From: Marine Group I thaumarchaeote
Lineage (GTDB): Archaea > Thermoproteota > Nitrososphaeria > Nitrososphaerales > Nitrosopumilaceae
NCBI GenBank assembly: GCA_013390905.1
Contig: JACATG010000001.1
Coordinates: 248,001-312,000, forward strand
Length of the DNA stretch: 64,000 nt
Direction: 5' to 3'
Part shown: one piece after another, positions 35,418-45,474 of the stretch
Layout of the letters: the number at the start of each line of letters is the position of its first letter
How positions within the stretch are numbered: the stretch's first letter is position 1
Program-made: the position numbers and the translations under genes
The notes under the pieces: generated by a model
Seen by the model: the letters and a program-made list of their open reading frames with translations, nothing else
The model's database searches: none
What the model was told of the DNA's origin: nothing

Positions 35418-36440
35418 TTATGCTATTTTTTTAGAGTTTACAAAGACACCTTTCTTTTTACTCACATGACCAATTTCATATGTAGTCACTCTATGTCTTT
35501 TGAAAATTTTTCTTATTTTTTTAACTTCATTTTTTGGTGAGATCAAACAAAAACCAATACCCATGTTAAACGTCTTGTACATCTCTTCAGGTTTTACTCC
35601 TTGTTCTTCGATCAGACTCATAATGGGTGGAATTTTTGGTAATGCATCGATCTCGTACCCAATATTTTTTAGCCGTAGTAGTTTTGTGAATGAACCGCCA
35701 GTGATATGAGCTAAACCATTCACTTTGCATTTTTGATTTGCTTCTAAAACTGGTTTTACATAAATTTCTGTAGGAGTAAGCAATGCATTCCCTAATACAC
35801 CAACTCCTTTGATCTTGTCTTTCAAAGAATATTTTGTTAACAAAGCTTTTCTTGCAAGTGAATAACCATTTGAATGGATCCCAGAACTTTTTACACCAAT
35901 TATGACATCACCTGATTTTATTTTATTCCCTAAAACTAATTCTTTTTTTGAAACTAATCCTAAAACCATTCCAGCTAAATCAAATGAAAATCCTTTACCT
36001 GAAATTAAATCCGGCATAATTGCAGTTTCTCCTCCTACAATTGGCACTGCTGCTTTTTTTGCACCTTTTACCAAGCCCTCTACAATTTTTTTAAATAATT
36101 TTTTATCATTTTTGTTTGCAGCAATATAATCTACAAATGAGATTGGCGTTGCACCAATACAGATCATGTCATTAACATTCATTGCAACACAATCAATTCC
36201 TATTGTATCATATTTTTTCATCATATTTGCAATTACTACTTTAGTTCCTACACCATCTGTGTGTGTAGCCAAAAGTTTTCCACCTGGAATCTCTACAATT
36301 CCTGCATAATGCCCAAATCCGTGTGTTATCTTTGCTTTTTTCTGAATTTTGTGAGTTGATACAATTAATTTACCAATTGCTGCCTGGCTTTGTTTAATTT
36401 TAGATATGTCTACGCCTGCCTTTTTGTAAGTCAGAGCCAT
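35418..36440 (-). CDS. purM: Phosphoribosylformylglycinamidine cyclo-ligase
   Basis: This 340-aa AIR synthetase closes the imidazole ring in purine synthesis. Family marks are THTDGVGTKVVIA near residue 58, DCVAMNVNDM near 82, PIVGGETAIMPD near 133 and GIHSNGYSLARK near 190. AIR is also the substrate of ThiC, coded elsewhere in this window. Confidence 0.95.
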   Translation of the reverse strand: MALTYKKAGVDISKIKQSQAAIGKLIVSTHKIQKKAKITHGFGHYAGIVEIPGGKLLATHTDGVGTKVVIANMMKKYDTIGIDCVAMNVNDMICIGATPISFVDYIAANKNDKKLFKKIVEGLVKGAKKAAVPIVGGETAIMPDLISGKGFSFDLAGMVLGLVSKKELVLGNKIKSGDVIIGVKSSGIHSNGYSLARKALLTKYSLKDKIKGVGVLGNALLTPTEIYVKPVLEANQKCKVNGLAHITGGSFTKLLRLKNIGYEIDALPKIPPIMSLIEEQGVKPEEMYKTFNMGIGFCLISPKNEVKKIRKIFKRHRVTTYEIGHVSKKKGVFVNSKKIA

Positions 36441-36487
36441 AATTTGATGCGTTTGTGCTGTGAATAAGAATTTGCCTATTGTTTAGA

Positions 36488-37213
36488 TTACATGTACATT
36501 CCAGATGTTTCTGCTCTATGTTCTACATATTTCTGAGACAGTTCCCCAAATTCTGAATTAATTCTCTCTTTATTTTCTTTAAGCTCTGTTGTGTCTATAT
36601 CCATTTCATAGAATCGATTCAATGCCTCAATCAGAGTTGCTGCCGCAGCAGAATCAGGTGCTGCCTTGTTTGCTTTTACCAATAGAGTTAAACCCTGAAT
36701 TTCTCTTACTAGACATTCGTTTAGTATACCTCCTGGAATGCCTGTGATAAATCCCTGAGGAATCACACTGATGTCTTTGTCTGCCATTGTTCTTACTAGA
36801 TCTTCTTCAGCTGCACAGTATGCCTTGTCATCATGTTCAGTACTTGCAACTCCATCAAGGATTACAATTTCTTTAGATCCTTTTTCTGCTGCCCAATCCA
36901 AAATTGATGAGACAAGACAGTAAAGTCCTTCCATCTTCAATGTTATCTCACAAATTATTGCACAGATTGTTCCGTCTTGGTTTGCATAAAATCTAAATGG
37001 ATGACGTAATCTGCCTCTCATGAAAACTGTTGATGGGGGGAGATACTTTGATCTCATCACTCCAATCTGTTCCATTTTTAATTTTTCAATAATGTGATTA
37101 ATTGCAACAGGACCAACAAGGCCTGCTCCGACAAAACCTGCAAAAATTATCGGATTCTTTAATTTTACTTTCTTTGTCTCAAAGACTTCTGCTTCAGGAA
37201 ATTCTTTCTGCAC
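36488..37213 (-). CDS. PAC2-family proteasome assembly chaperone-like protein
   Basis: This 241-aa protein has the PAC2 fold pattern: GFVGAGLVGPVAINHII near residue 30, CLVSSILDWAAEKGSKEIVILDG near 105, and GFITGIPGGILNECL near 155. Archaeal relatives bind the proteasome or its alpha subunits as chaperones. The start is GTG at 37213. It lies 22 nt after the winged-helix gene on the same strand, so the regulator may control it. Confidence 0.8.
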   Translation of the reverse strand: MQKEFPEAEVFETKKVKLKNPIIFAGFVGAGLVGPVAINHIIEKLKMEQIGVMRSKYLPPSTVFMRGRLRHPFRFYANQDGTICAIICEITLKMEGLYCLVSSILDWAAEKGSKEIVILDGVASTEHDDKAYCAAEEDLVRTMADKDISVIPQGFITGIPGGILNECLVREIQGLTLLVKANKAAPDSAAAATLIEALNRFYEMDIDTTELKENKERINSEFGELSQKYVEHRAETSGMYM

Positions 37214-37235
37214 AGTTTACGTCGATTTTTTCTGT

Positions 37236-37580
37236 CTAATTACCTTTATGAATAAAAAGATTCAACATGGTTCGTCCCTTGTCTGTAATTGAATAGATCA
37301 TATTTGGTCCTACTGGTTCTTTTCTGATAAAGTTGTAATCCACACACAAATGTAGATAATTCAGAAATGACTTTTTCATTCTGATCTTTGACTTTGAATA
37401 CAAGTTTGTAAACGTCATAGGATTTGCTTTAAGCTGATACAACAACTTCAATAGAGATAGTGTACTGTAATCTCTCGTTCTTGCCTTTACTGCATCAAGT
37501 ATCTGTTCACCTCTTTCTATGATGAAATCTTCGAATTGATCTGCCACTTCTAGCGGTACGTATGTTAGCCTTGTTCGCAT
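37236..37580 (-). CDS. Winged-helix transcriptional regulator
   Basis: This 114-aa protein has a short N-terminal helix region and a winged helix: SLLKLLYQLKANPMTFTNLY (helices 1-2), SKIRMKKSFLNYLHLCVDYN (recognition region) and a wing ending YSITDKGRTMLNLF. It resembles PadR/DUF-type archaeal repressors. A perfect 19-bp palindrome sits directly upstream of its start, suggesting it controls itself and perhaps the PAC2 and purM genes behind it. Confidence 0.75.
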   Translation of the reverse strand: MRTRLTYVPLEVADQFEDFIIERGEQILDAVKARTRDYSTLSLLKLLYQLKANPMTFTNLYSKSKIRMKKSFLNYLHLCVDYNFIRKEPVGPNMIYSITDKGRTMLNLFIHKGN

Positions 37581-37581
37581 C

Positions 37582-37600
37582 ATACCGTATAGTACGGTAT
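37582..37600. promoter_or_regulatory. Perfect palindromic operator at regulator start
   Basis: ATACCGTA-TAG-TACGGTAT is a perfect inverted repeat with a 3-nt centre, one base upstream of the ATG at 37580. On the minus strand it lies between a TATA-like TTAATAAA (centre near -26) and the expected transcription start, so a bound protein would block RNA polymerase. Confidence 0.65.
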
Positions 37601-37758
37601 ATTACTTTATTAATCTTTAACTTGAGTTTTGTTGATCAATCCAGATGATTTTTTTACACCTGAATTTCGATAGATAAGTTCAGGTTTATTGCAATTGTTA
37701 GGTTTGTGAATTTATAGTGAATAATCTCCTTTAAACTATCAAAATCTGAAAGTTCTTT

Positions 37759-38694
37759 GTGGAAGTAGCAGTCAGTGTAATTCTAACAGTAGTTGGACTA
37801 GCGATGTTATGTTTTGGTGGAAATTGGCTAGTAAGCGGTAGTGTTACTATTGCAAAAAAATTCAGAATTAGTAATCTTGTAATTGGAATGACTATTGTAG
37901 CGTATGGTACTTCAACTCCAGAACTTGCTGCTAGTGTAGCTGCAGCAGGAGAACACAGTGCAATTATTTTAGGAAATGTTATTGGAAGTAATATTGCAAA
38001 TATTGGAATGGTAATTGGTATATCTGCAATTCTTGCTCCTCTTGTAGTAAGAAAATCTATTTTACGAAAAGAAATTTTTATTATGTTGGGAGTTTCTTTT
38101 TTACTTGTTTTACTCTCAATTGATGGTGAACTTTCTCAGTATGATGGAGTATTGCTACTTGGTGGATTGGGGGTGTTTGCATTTTATACATACAAAGATG
38201 CAATGAAGCAAAGAGAAGAAAATAAAGAGAAAATTGAAACAGGTAAAAAAAACATACGTCTAAAATCTATAGGACTAATTGGAATAGGTGTTGCACTTTT
38301 GTATGTTGGTGCAATTCTTACAGTTGATAATGCTATAATTTTAGCAAAAGAGTTTGGATTATCAGAAAAAATTATTGGATTAACAGTAATTGCAATTGGA
38401 ACATCTCTTCCAGAATTAATAACATCTGTAATTGCAGTTAGAAAAGGTCACACCGATATCGGCATTGGAACTATTATTGGAAGTAATATCTATAACATCT
38501 TGATGATAATGGGGGTTGGTGCTGCACTTGGCGGTGTGATGATTGGATCTGATGCTTATGTCGATTATGCAATAATGATTATCTTTGGTCTTTCATTACT
38601 AATTGCCTTAAAAACTGGAATTATCAATAAAGTAATGGGTGTCTGTTTGACTATTGGTTATGTTGTATATCTGGCAGTCACTTTTTTCAAGTAA
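37759..38694 (+). CDS. Calcium/sodium antiporter (CaCA family, YrbG-like)
   Basis: This 311-aa protein has ten membrane helices in two inverted halves, each with a CaCA alpha repeat: YGTSTPELAAS with GNVIGSNIANIG in the first half, IGTSLPELITS with GTIIGSNIYNIL in the second. It exchanges Ca2+ (or another cation) for Na+ or H+. The start is GTG at 37759. Confidence 0.92.
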   Translation: MEVAVSVILTVVGLAMLCFGGNWLVSGSVTIAKKFRISNLVIGMTIVAYGTSTPELAASVAAAGEHSAIILGNVIGSNIANIGMVIGISAILAPLVVRKSILRKEIFIMLGVSFLLVLLSIDGELSQYDGVLLLGGLGVFAFYTYKDAMKQREENKEKIETGKKNIRLKSIGLIGIGVALLYVGAILTVDNAIILAKEFGLSEKIIGLTVIAIGTSLPELITSVIAVRKGHTDIGIGTIIGSNIYNILMIMGVGAALGGVMIGSDAYVDYAIMIIFGLSLLIALKTGIINKVMGVCLTIGYVVYLAVTFFK

Positions 38695-38714
38695 TTCATG
38701 CCTGAATTTGGCAT

Positions 38715-40073
38715 TTAGATAGAATTTACCATAATATTTTCAGCTTTCAGTGTTGGTACAATAGATGGAAGTGATGCCCACTGAATTACGTTTTTTGGGT
38801 TGTTCCCAATTTCTGAAATGTTTTTTAACATAGTAGGAAGGTTGTGGATTATTCTCACTGATTTTCCAGGTCCTTTTATCTCTCCATTTTCAATAATTCT
38901 TATCCCGCTTCTTGCGGTACATGAAAAATCTCCTTTAATTGGATTTACTGCATATGTGTACCATAACCTTCCAACCAACAATCCATGTTTTGTGTCTTTG
39001 ATCATGTCTTCTTGAGAAATGTCTCCTGGATTTATTTTAAGATTATGTGGTGCTGACATTGGTATTGGTTCAGAACTTCTTCCCATAGGTGAACCTGATC
39101 TAGATGCATTACCCGAAGATTGTTTTCCTTCTTTGTAACTATCAAAGAGATTTGAAAAAGTATTTTTAAAAATTCCTTTTTCTATCAAATTCCTTTTTTT
39201 TGTTTCTGTTCCCTCATCATCTACAGATTTTGTTCCAATACCTTCTGGGATGTGAGGATCATCAATTAAACTAAGTTTTTCTATTGCTATTCTCTCTTCA
39301 AAATTATTTGAAAAACAACTTTTCTTTTCTGAAAATGTTTTAAAATTAAAATTTGCTGCAACAACAAACGCTAATAATTCTCCTACTGAATATGGTTCAA
39401 AAATTATAGAATAGTTGTCTGAATCAATTTTTTGTGGATTTATTGATTCAATGCACATAATTTTTGCATCCTTTCCAACTTGTTCTGCGGAAAAATTTGA
39501 TAGTGTTCTACCACTTGCGTGGCCGATTCCTGATACTGGTAAGGTTCCATATTCTGATTCTGCGTTAATAATTCCTGAAATGTATGTAGCCTTTTCATTT
39601 AGATGCAATCCATTTGAATTTGCTATCTCAAAATTCTCTGAAACTATGTTTAGCGATCCTGTTATCGTATTTACCTTGTCACTATTTGCTGAATTTATCA
39701 TATTTTGTACGATATCCATTACTTCCACACCGGAAATCTTCTCTAGTCTTTCATCAAATGTTCTATCGAGTTGTTTAAGGGTTGTGTCATGTGGCAATCC
39801 TCCCCAAAAATCCCTTGCCTTAAGATTAGATGATGTTTTAAATGCACTATCAATTGCTTTCTCTATGTCTTGCTGGTTGGTTGTTTGAATTGATGCAATT
39901 TTTTTGTCATGAATTAATCTTATGCCATAATCTTCACTAAAATTTTGTTTAATTTCAGCAATCTCAGAGTCTGTGATTCTAATAGTGATGATCTTTTTTT
40001 TAACGATAACTATTTCACATTCATTAATTCCTATGTTCTTTGAATGATTCAATGCCTTGTCTAAGGCAGACAA
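38715..40073 (-). CDS. PmbA/TldD-family metalloprotease-like protein
   Basis: This 452-aa protein matches the TldD/PmbA (TldE) family. It has the N-terminal EIVIVKKKIITIRITDSEIAEI region, SANSDKVNTITGS in the middle, and GTETKKRNLIEKGIFKNTFSNL and a Ser/Gly-rich stretch near residue 330. It lacks the HExxxH of the catalytic TldD partner as far as I can see, so it fits the PmbA/TldE side. It starts one base from the end of cofH, so it is probably in the F420 operon. Confidence 0.82.
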   Translation of the reverse strand: MSALDKALNHSKNIGINECEIVIVKKKIITIRITDSEIAEIKQNFSEDYGIRLIHDKKIASIQTTNQQDIEKAIDSAFKTSSNLKARDFWGGLPHDTTLKQLDRTFDERLEKISGVEVMDIVQNMINSANSDKVNTITGSLNIVSENFEIANSNGLHLNEKATYISGIINAESEYGTLPVSGIGHASGRTLSNFSAEQVGKDAKIMCIESINPQKIDSDNYSIIFEPYSVGELLAFVVAANFNFKTFSEKKSCFSNNFEERIAIEKLSLIDDPHIPEGIGTKSVDDEGTETKKRNLIEKGIFKNTFSNLFDSYKEGKQSSGNASRSGSPMGRSSEPIPMSAPHNLKINPGDISQEDMIKDTKHGLLVGRLWYTYAVNPIKGDFSCTARSGIRIIENGEIKGPGKSVRIIHNLPTMLKNISEIGNNPKNVIQWASLPSIVPTLKAENIMVNSI

Positions 40074-41333
40074 TCATTTTCTCCTTGGATTTTTATAATT
40101 AAATTTGTTAATTTTAATTAATTCTACATATGATCCGAATCGAGAAGTGTCTGTAACTTTGTCAAGCTCACTTTCAATTTCATTTTCATTGTCAAACTTT
40201 CTTAGAATCTTGTAATTGGTGTCTCTTTCTGCTGGAATTCTCCCAATTTCTTTTATCAGTCTTCTTATTTCTTTTGGTCTTAATAACTGACCGTGCACTG
40301 AACCTGCAGATGTTGATATGCTTTCATTAATCAGCGTTCCTCCAAAATCATTTGCTCCCCACATAAGTAATAACTGAGACATCTTTTGCCCTTCTTTTAC
40401 CCATGACATCTGAAGATTATTAATAGAATTGTTCAACATAATTCTTGCAATTGCATGTGTAAGTAAAACGTCGTTTCCACTTGCTCCATCTTTAATTCCT
40501 TCATGTAATTGATGCTTGTACATTGGCGCTTCATCAGGAATGAAATTTAGGGGAACAAATTCTGTAAATCCTCCTGTCTCCTTTTGAATTTCTCTCAGTT
40601 TTGCAATATGTTTTACTCTGTCTTCCAGTGTTTCCACATGACCAAACATCATAGTTGATGTTGTATTAATTCCCATTTTGTGAGCAGTCTTGATAACCTT
40701 CTCCCAATTTTTTACACTGATTCTACCTGGTGAAATCTTATCTCTGAGTTTCTGATCAAGAATTTCAGCAGATGTTCCTGGAAGTGTGTCTACCCCAGCC
40801 TCTTTCATTCTTTTTAGAAATTCTTCAATAGATGTCTCTGATCTTGTTGCTCCATATAGAATCTCTTCAGGGGAAAATCCATGAATGTGGATGTCTGGAA
40901 TCTCTTTTTTGATTTCTCTGCATATGTTTTCATACAAATCCCCTTCCATGTCTGGTGGCAGTCCGGCTTGAATACAGACTTCGGTTGCTCCTAATTGATG
41001 TGCCTCCTTTGCTCTTCGTACAATCTCTTCAGTTGGTAGAAAATATCCTTCTTCCTCTCGAAAATCTCTACTAAATGCACAAAAACCACATTGTTTGATG
41101 CAGACATTTGTAAAATTGATATTTCTATTAACTACATATGATACAATATCCCCAACTCTTCTTCTTCTAATTTCATCTGCAACTAACCCTACTAGATGAA
41201 AGTCAATTCCAGTTGTATTGTATAATGTCAAACCTTCTTGTACAGAAATCTCCTTGTCTGATAGTGCATTGTTTAGGATTTTGGATACTATTGGGTCTGC
41301 ATTTTTGAAAAGCGAATCTATGTTACTGGTCAT
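40074..41333 (-). CDS. cofH: FO synthase subunit 2 (CofH)
   Basis: This 419-aa radical-SAM enzyme has NVCIKQCGFCAFSRD near residue 73, then the HIHGFSPEEI and MMFGHVETLEDRV motifs of CofH. It couples the pyrimidine intermediate with tyrosine to begin the deazaflavin FO, the chromophore of F420. Its ATG overlaps the cofG stop as ATGA. It is clearly related to the MqnC-like protein at 15.8 kb. Confidence 0.92.
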   Translation of the reverse strand: MTSNIDSLFKNADPIVSKILNNALSDKEISVQEGLTLYNTTGIDFHLVGLVADEIRRRRVGDIVSYVVNRNINFTNVCIKQCGFCAFSRDFREEEGYFLPTEEIVRRAKEAHQLGATEVCIQAGLPPDMEGDLYENICREIKKEIPDIHIHGFSPEEILYGATRSETSIEEFLKRMKEAGVDTLPGTSAEILDQKLRDKISPGRISVKNWEKVIKTAHKMGINTTSTMMFGHVETLEDRVKHIAKLREIQKETGGFTEFVPLNFIPDEAPMYKHQLHEGIKDGASGNDVLLTHAIARIMLNNSINNLQMSWVKEGQKMSQLLLMWGANDFGGTLINESISTSAGSVHGQLLRPKEIRRLIKEIGRIPAERDTNYKILRKFDNENEIESELDKVTDTSRFGSYVELIKINKFNYKNPRRK

Positions 41334-42499
41334 CTCCAATACTCCTCTTTTACCAATCCTTCCCCATTTTCAATAACTGACATCTTGTCTCTTAACTCTT
41401 TACTAACAAAAGAAAAGAATTCAGGATATATTGGGAATCTACACTTTAATTCAAATCCCGCATTTCTTGAATTTTCATCTACTTTGTCAATTTCTGGCCA
41501 GGAAAATTCTGGATTAACAAAATCTGGAGTTAATGGTGATATTCCTCCCCAATCATTTATTCCAACTGATAAGAAACTTTGATATGATTTTGGGGATAGA
41601 TTTGGCGGAATCTGTATGTTCATCTCTGGCATGATGATTCTTGATAACGCAACAATTGTTTTGAAATATTTTTCATCAGCTGATGGTGTATTCTTCATTA
41701 TTGTATCTGGTTTTGGCTGAAAATTTTGTAAAATTACTTCTTGAATATTTCCATATTTTTGGTGTAGCTGTTTTATTGCTAAAATTGAATCAATAATCTC
41801 CTCTATTGTCTCACCAATCCCTACCAGAAGTCCCGTTGTCATTGGGATTCCTAACTTTCCAGAATTTTCTAATACTTCTAATCTTGCTTTTGGTCTTTTA
41901 CTTGCAGCCAAATAATGTGGCATTCCCTTTTCTGTTAATCTTTCACTGACATTTTCAAGCATTATTCCCATTGACACATTTGTTTTCTTCAACTCTCTCA
42001 TCTCCTCAAAATTCAGATTACCTGCATTTGTATGTGGAAATAATCCTAATTCTAATGATAACTCTGATGCATGAATAAGATATTCAGCAGTTGATTTGAA
42101 TCCATTTTCCTTTAGCCAATCTCTTGCTTCTTGATATTTCTGTTCTGGTCGCTCACCTGTAACAAAAAGTGCTTCAACACATCTGTATTTTTTTGCAAGT
42201 TGTAATAATTCTAATATTTGCTGTTTTGACATCAAAGATAATTTTTTCTCATCTGGTTCAGCTTTGTATGTGCAGTAAGAACAAGTATCTTTGCAGAGAT
42301 TGACAATGTTGAAAAATACTTTTTTTGAAAATGTAACTGAATCTTTTTTAAATTTTTCTCTCAAATTTTGTGCAACTGAAAAAAGCTCACTAGAATCTTC
42401 TACTGCATTTTGATAAATCTCCATAATGTCTTGACGAGAAATTACTTTATTCTCTAAAACATTGTTTAAACTCTCAGAGTTTAACACAAGCTTGCTCAA
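41330..42499 (-). CDS. cofG: FO synthase subunit 1 (CofG)
   Basis: This 389-aa radical-SAM protein has NLCKDTCSYCTYKAEPDEKK near residue 67, FVTGERPE near 115, and HTNAGNL and MGIMLENVSERL later. CofG completes FO ring closure after CofH. The CofG-CofH order with a 4-nt overlap gives a stoichiometric pair. The start is TTG at 42499. Confidence 0.92.
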   Translation of the reverse strand: MSKLVLNSESLNNVLENKVISRQDIMEIYQNAVEDSSELFSVAQNLREKFKKDSVTFSKKVFFNIVNLCKDTCSYCTYKAEPDEKKLSLMSKQQILELLQLAKKYRCVEALFVTGERPEQKYQEARDWLKENGFKSTAEYLIHASELSLELGLFPHTNAGNLNFEEMRELKKTNVSMGIMLENVSERLTEKGMPHYLAASKRPKARLEVLENSGKLGIPMTTGLLVGIGETIEEIIDSILAIKQLHQKYGNIQEVILQNFQPKPDTIMKNTPSADEKYFKTIVALSRIIMPEMNIQIPPNLSPKSYQSFLSVGINDWGGISPLTPDFVNPEFSWPEIDKVDENSRNAGFELKCRFPIYPEFFSFVSKELRDKMSVIENGEGLVKEEYWR

Positions 42500-42541
42500 C
42501 AGAAAAGATTCTTGATTAGAAGTATTTATGCTTGTATTACA

Positions 42542-43684
42542 CTAATTTCCATTTGGTCTTTCTTGGAGAATAATTGTGATATCTGTCGTCCTATTATCTC
42601 TTAGAATCTCCAAAACCATCTCATCTCCAACCGATTTTGCTCTTTGAAGATGTATCAAAATATCTGCAATCTTTCTAACTTCAATTTCGTCTACTGATAA
42701 AATTATGTCTCCACCCATTGGATAGTTGATTCCTTCAACTTGAATGGTTTTTTCAGACCCAATTAATCCTGCTTTAGAAGCTGGACTATTTTCTACAACT
42801 GTTATTATCAAAAACCCTACTGCATCCTTTAGACCCAAAACTTTTGCTAGATCTGGATCAATATCACGACCCGAAATTCCCATCCATGGATGTTTATATT
42901 CTCCCTTCTCAATTAGGGTTGGAATAATTTTGACAACAGTTTGTGATGGTATTGCAAATCCTACTCCTGTAAATTCACCAGTTGTTGATTGAATTGCAGT
43001 GTTTATACCAACCACCTCGCCTCTCATATTTAGTAGTGGCCCTCCTGAATTTCCAGGATTGATGGCAGCATCAGTTTGAATTACATCTGGAATAGAATAC
43101 CCTGAACCTGATGGAAGTAATCTTCCTAATTGACTTACTATCCCTGAAGTCATAGAACCTGATAATCCAAATGGGTTTCCAATTGCAGCTATTGATTCTC
43201 CTACTTTAAGATTAGATGAATCGCCAAGTGATAGTGGTTGCAATAATGTAGAATCTGTATTGACTTTGATTACTGCAAGGTCTGTAAACTCGTCTATTCC
43301 AATAATTTCTGCATTATATGATCTACCATCAAGAAATGTAACTACAACCTTTTTTGCTTCATCAACAACGTGAGCATTAGTAATTATATGCCCCTTTTTA
43401 TCAAAAACAAAACCTGAACCTAACCCATTTGTTTGTTCCTCTGTTTCATTTCTTTGCACATTAACTCTTACTACTCCTGATTCAGATTTTTCAAAAATCT
43501 CAATTAATGATAAACTCTTTGAATAAAGTGAAGTTACTTCTCCAACTGTACTTGTTGTATGACCATTACTTACCACAATCTCTGGTTTAATTAATTCTGG
43601 TGGTGAAACAAATAATGCTACAAACATGACAATAACAATTACAGCTCCTATCGCCCCACCTACAAACACACCTGATTTGTTCAT
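42542..43684 (-). CDS. HtrA-type membrane-anchored serine protease
   Basis: This 380-aa protein has one N-terminal anchor helix (VFVGGAIGAVIVIVMFVALF), then a trypsin-like domain with His in ITNAHVVD, Asp in FTDLAVIKV and Ser in NPGNSGGPLL, and one C-terminal PDZ domain from about residue 285. It should degrade damaged proteins outside the membrane. ATG 43684 places the anchor at the N-terminus; a longer reading to 43819 would overlap the upstream glycosyltransferase. Confidence 0.9.
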   Translation of the reverse strand: MNKSGVFVGGAIGAVIVIVMFVALFVSPPELIKPEIVVSNGHTTSTVGEVTSLYSKSLSLIEIFEKSESGVVRVNVQRNETEEQTNGLGSGFVFDKKGHIITNAHVVDEAKKVVVTFLDGRSYNAEIIGIDEFTDLAVIKVNTDSTLLQPLSLGDSSNLKVGESIAAIGNPFGLSGSMTSGIVSQLGRLLPSGSGYSIPDVIQTDAAINPGNSGGPLLNMRGEVVGINTAIQSTTGEFTGVGFAIPSQTVVKIIPTLIEKGEYKHPWMGISGRDIDPDLAKVLGLKDAVGFLIITVVENSPASKAGLIGSEKTIQVEGINYPMGGDIILSVDEIEVRKIADILIHLQRAKSVGDEMVLEILRDNRTTDITIILQERPNGN

Positions 43685-43722
43685 GAGATTTTTTATTCTC
43701 CATTTTCTATCTAAAAGGCTTG

Positions 43723-44931
43723 CTATACACTGATTGAACTTTGAGTATGATCTTTCAGTGAATAACTTCTTTCTTTCCATGTAACAGAAGATGTGCTCTT
43801 TGCTTGAAGCAGTCCCCACAAAAATCCTAAAACTACTACTAAACCCCCCAGTGGTGCAAATAATGCATGAACCAATCTTAAATCAAGTCCAACTTTTACC
43901 TCAATTATCGCACCAATGTAAATTAGAATTGAAGCAATTGCTGCAGTTGCACAAAGCAACTTTGCAGATGTTGTTTCAATCGGTAATGATGCAGATATAG
44001 CAAATATTGGAAATGGAATAAATAATAAAAATAATACAGCAAAGAAAATACCAATTGCAATTTTTCCATTTTGAAGATATAATGGAACCATTAGTCTTTT
44101 TAGCGCATTCCATAAAGTACTTCCATCTCGAGCCCAAGCAGCACCAATTAGATGCTCTCCTCTTACCATCTTCATTTTGTATCCCAATTCTTTTACTTTT
44201 TTTCCAAGTGCACCATCTTCAATAATTTCATGCTTTACTCCTTCATGCATGCCAACTTCTTCGTATGTCTTTTTCTTCAAGATGTAAAAACTTCCAAAGA
44301 AATAACCAGTTTTTTTTGATGGATTGTTAACATTCAATGCTGAAAATCTAGTATGTAAAAATGTAGAAATCATTGGAAGTGTAATCTTTGTCCAAAAGTC
44401 AAACGTCAGCATTTTTGGAATTGCAGATAATGCATCTAAATTAAATGAAATCAAGTGTGCTACTGCAAGTGATAATATATTTTTAGAATGATTTGTATCT
44501 GCATCAGTGAACAACAAGAGTTCTCCTGTTGCTTTTCTATATCCTTCCATACATGCCCAGTTTTTGCCAATCCAACCTTCAGGTTTAGGTCTTGCAGCAA
44601 CTGGAATTATTTTAGAATATTTTTTTGCATACTCTGAAATTATTTTACCTGTTGCATCATCCGATGAATCATCAATTACTATAATTTCATAATTTTCATA
44701 ATCTTGGTTAATTAACGTGTCTAAACATTTACCGATAAACTCTTCTTCATTTCTTGCTGGAATAATAATTGAAACCTTGGGAGCTGATTTTGAAGTATTT
44801 TCAAATTTGTCAAGATATGGTGTAAATCTAAATGAATTAACCATTGATTTGATGAGAAATACCCAAGCTCCACAAACTCCAATTAGAATTGCAGTTAGTG
44901 AATAGTTGAAAACATCTATAATTAATTCCAT
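43723..44931 (-). CDS. Membrane glycosyltransferase, family 2
   Basis: This 402-aa protein has an N-terminal membrane helix, then a GT2 domain: SIIIPARNEEEFIG near residue 55, the VIDDSSDD metal-site region, and LLFTDADT (DxD) near 140. Four C-terminal helices follow. PEGWIGKNWAC resembles HpnB/CrtQ-type enzymes that glycosylate lipids, so the acceptor is probably a membrane lipid. It starts 4 nt after the SRPBCC gene. Confidence 0.8.
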   Translation of the reverse strand: MELIIDVFNYSLTAILIGVCGAWVFLIKSMVNSFRFTPYLDKFENTSKSAPKVSIIIPARNEEEFIGKCLDTLINQDYENYEIIVIDDSSDDATGKIISEYAKKYSKIIPVAARPKPEGWIGKNWACMEGYRKATGELLLFTDADTNHSKNILSLAVAHLISFNLDALSAIPKMLTFDFWTKITLPMISTFLHTRFSALNVNNPSKKTGYFFGSFYILKKKTYEEVGMHEGVKHEIIEDGALGKKVKELGYKMKMVRGEHLIGAAWARDGSTLWNALKRLMVPLYLQNGKIAIGIFFAVLFLLFIPFPIFAISASLPIETTSAKLLCATAAIASILIYIGAIIEVKVGLDLRLVHALFAPLGGLVVVLGFLWGLLQAKSTSSVTWKERSYSLKDHTQSSISV

Positions 44932-44935
44932 GAAT

Positions 44936-45352
44936 TTATCTCTCGATTTCTTCTTTGATACTTTGCATTGCTTGCTCAGTGCCACTTTTGATGTGCTTTT
45001 TAATTATGCCTGTAAACATCCCCATCATACCTGTTAGTTTTATGTCCCAAACTGTACAAAGTATAGTTTTTTCATCTTTAGGAAAAAGTGTTATAATTTT
45101 TTCTCCACTTATGATGCCTTTTGTGAATTTTGCATGTATTTTTTCTTTAGGTTCAAGTCTTACCTCTTGTAGGCATTTTTGATCTCTAAACGCTATTATG
45201 ATCTCTCGATTGACTATGTTGCCATCCTTCGATAAATTTTTGACTTCTTTTGTTCCTTTCCAAAATTTTGGTTCGTTATCTATATCTGAAACTATATCCC
45301 AAACTTTGTCAACTGTAGCATTGATTTCTATTTCGACTTCAATTGTTGCCAT
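44936..45352 (-). CDS. SRPBCC (START-like) lipid-binding-fold protein
   Basis: This 138-aa protein follows the polyketide-cyclase/CoxG helix-grip fold: VEIEINATVDKVWDIVSDID at the start and a long C-terminal helix (GIIKKHIKSGTEQAMQSIKEEI). Such proteins bind hydrophobic ligands. Its position before a lipid-type glycosyltransferase suggests it handles a related lipid. Confidence 0.75.
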   Translation of the reverse strand: MATIEVEIEINATVDKVWDIVSDIDNEPKFWKGTKEVKNLSKDGNIVNREIIIAFRDQKCLQEVRLEPKEKIHAKFTKGIISGEKIITLFPKDEKTILCTVWDIKLTGMMGMFTGIIKKHIKSGTEQAMQSIKEEIER

Positions 45353-45474
45353 GTTCTACGAACATTTGTTCAGCATTAACTATATAATCTTCATGGGTGG
45401 GAAGAAAATAGAGGCAAGTATTAAGCAGAATTATATCCAAGAAAATATTACTTTTAGTTGGTATTTCAATTGTT

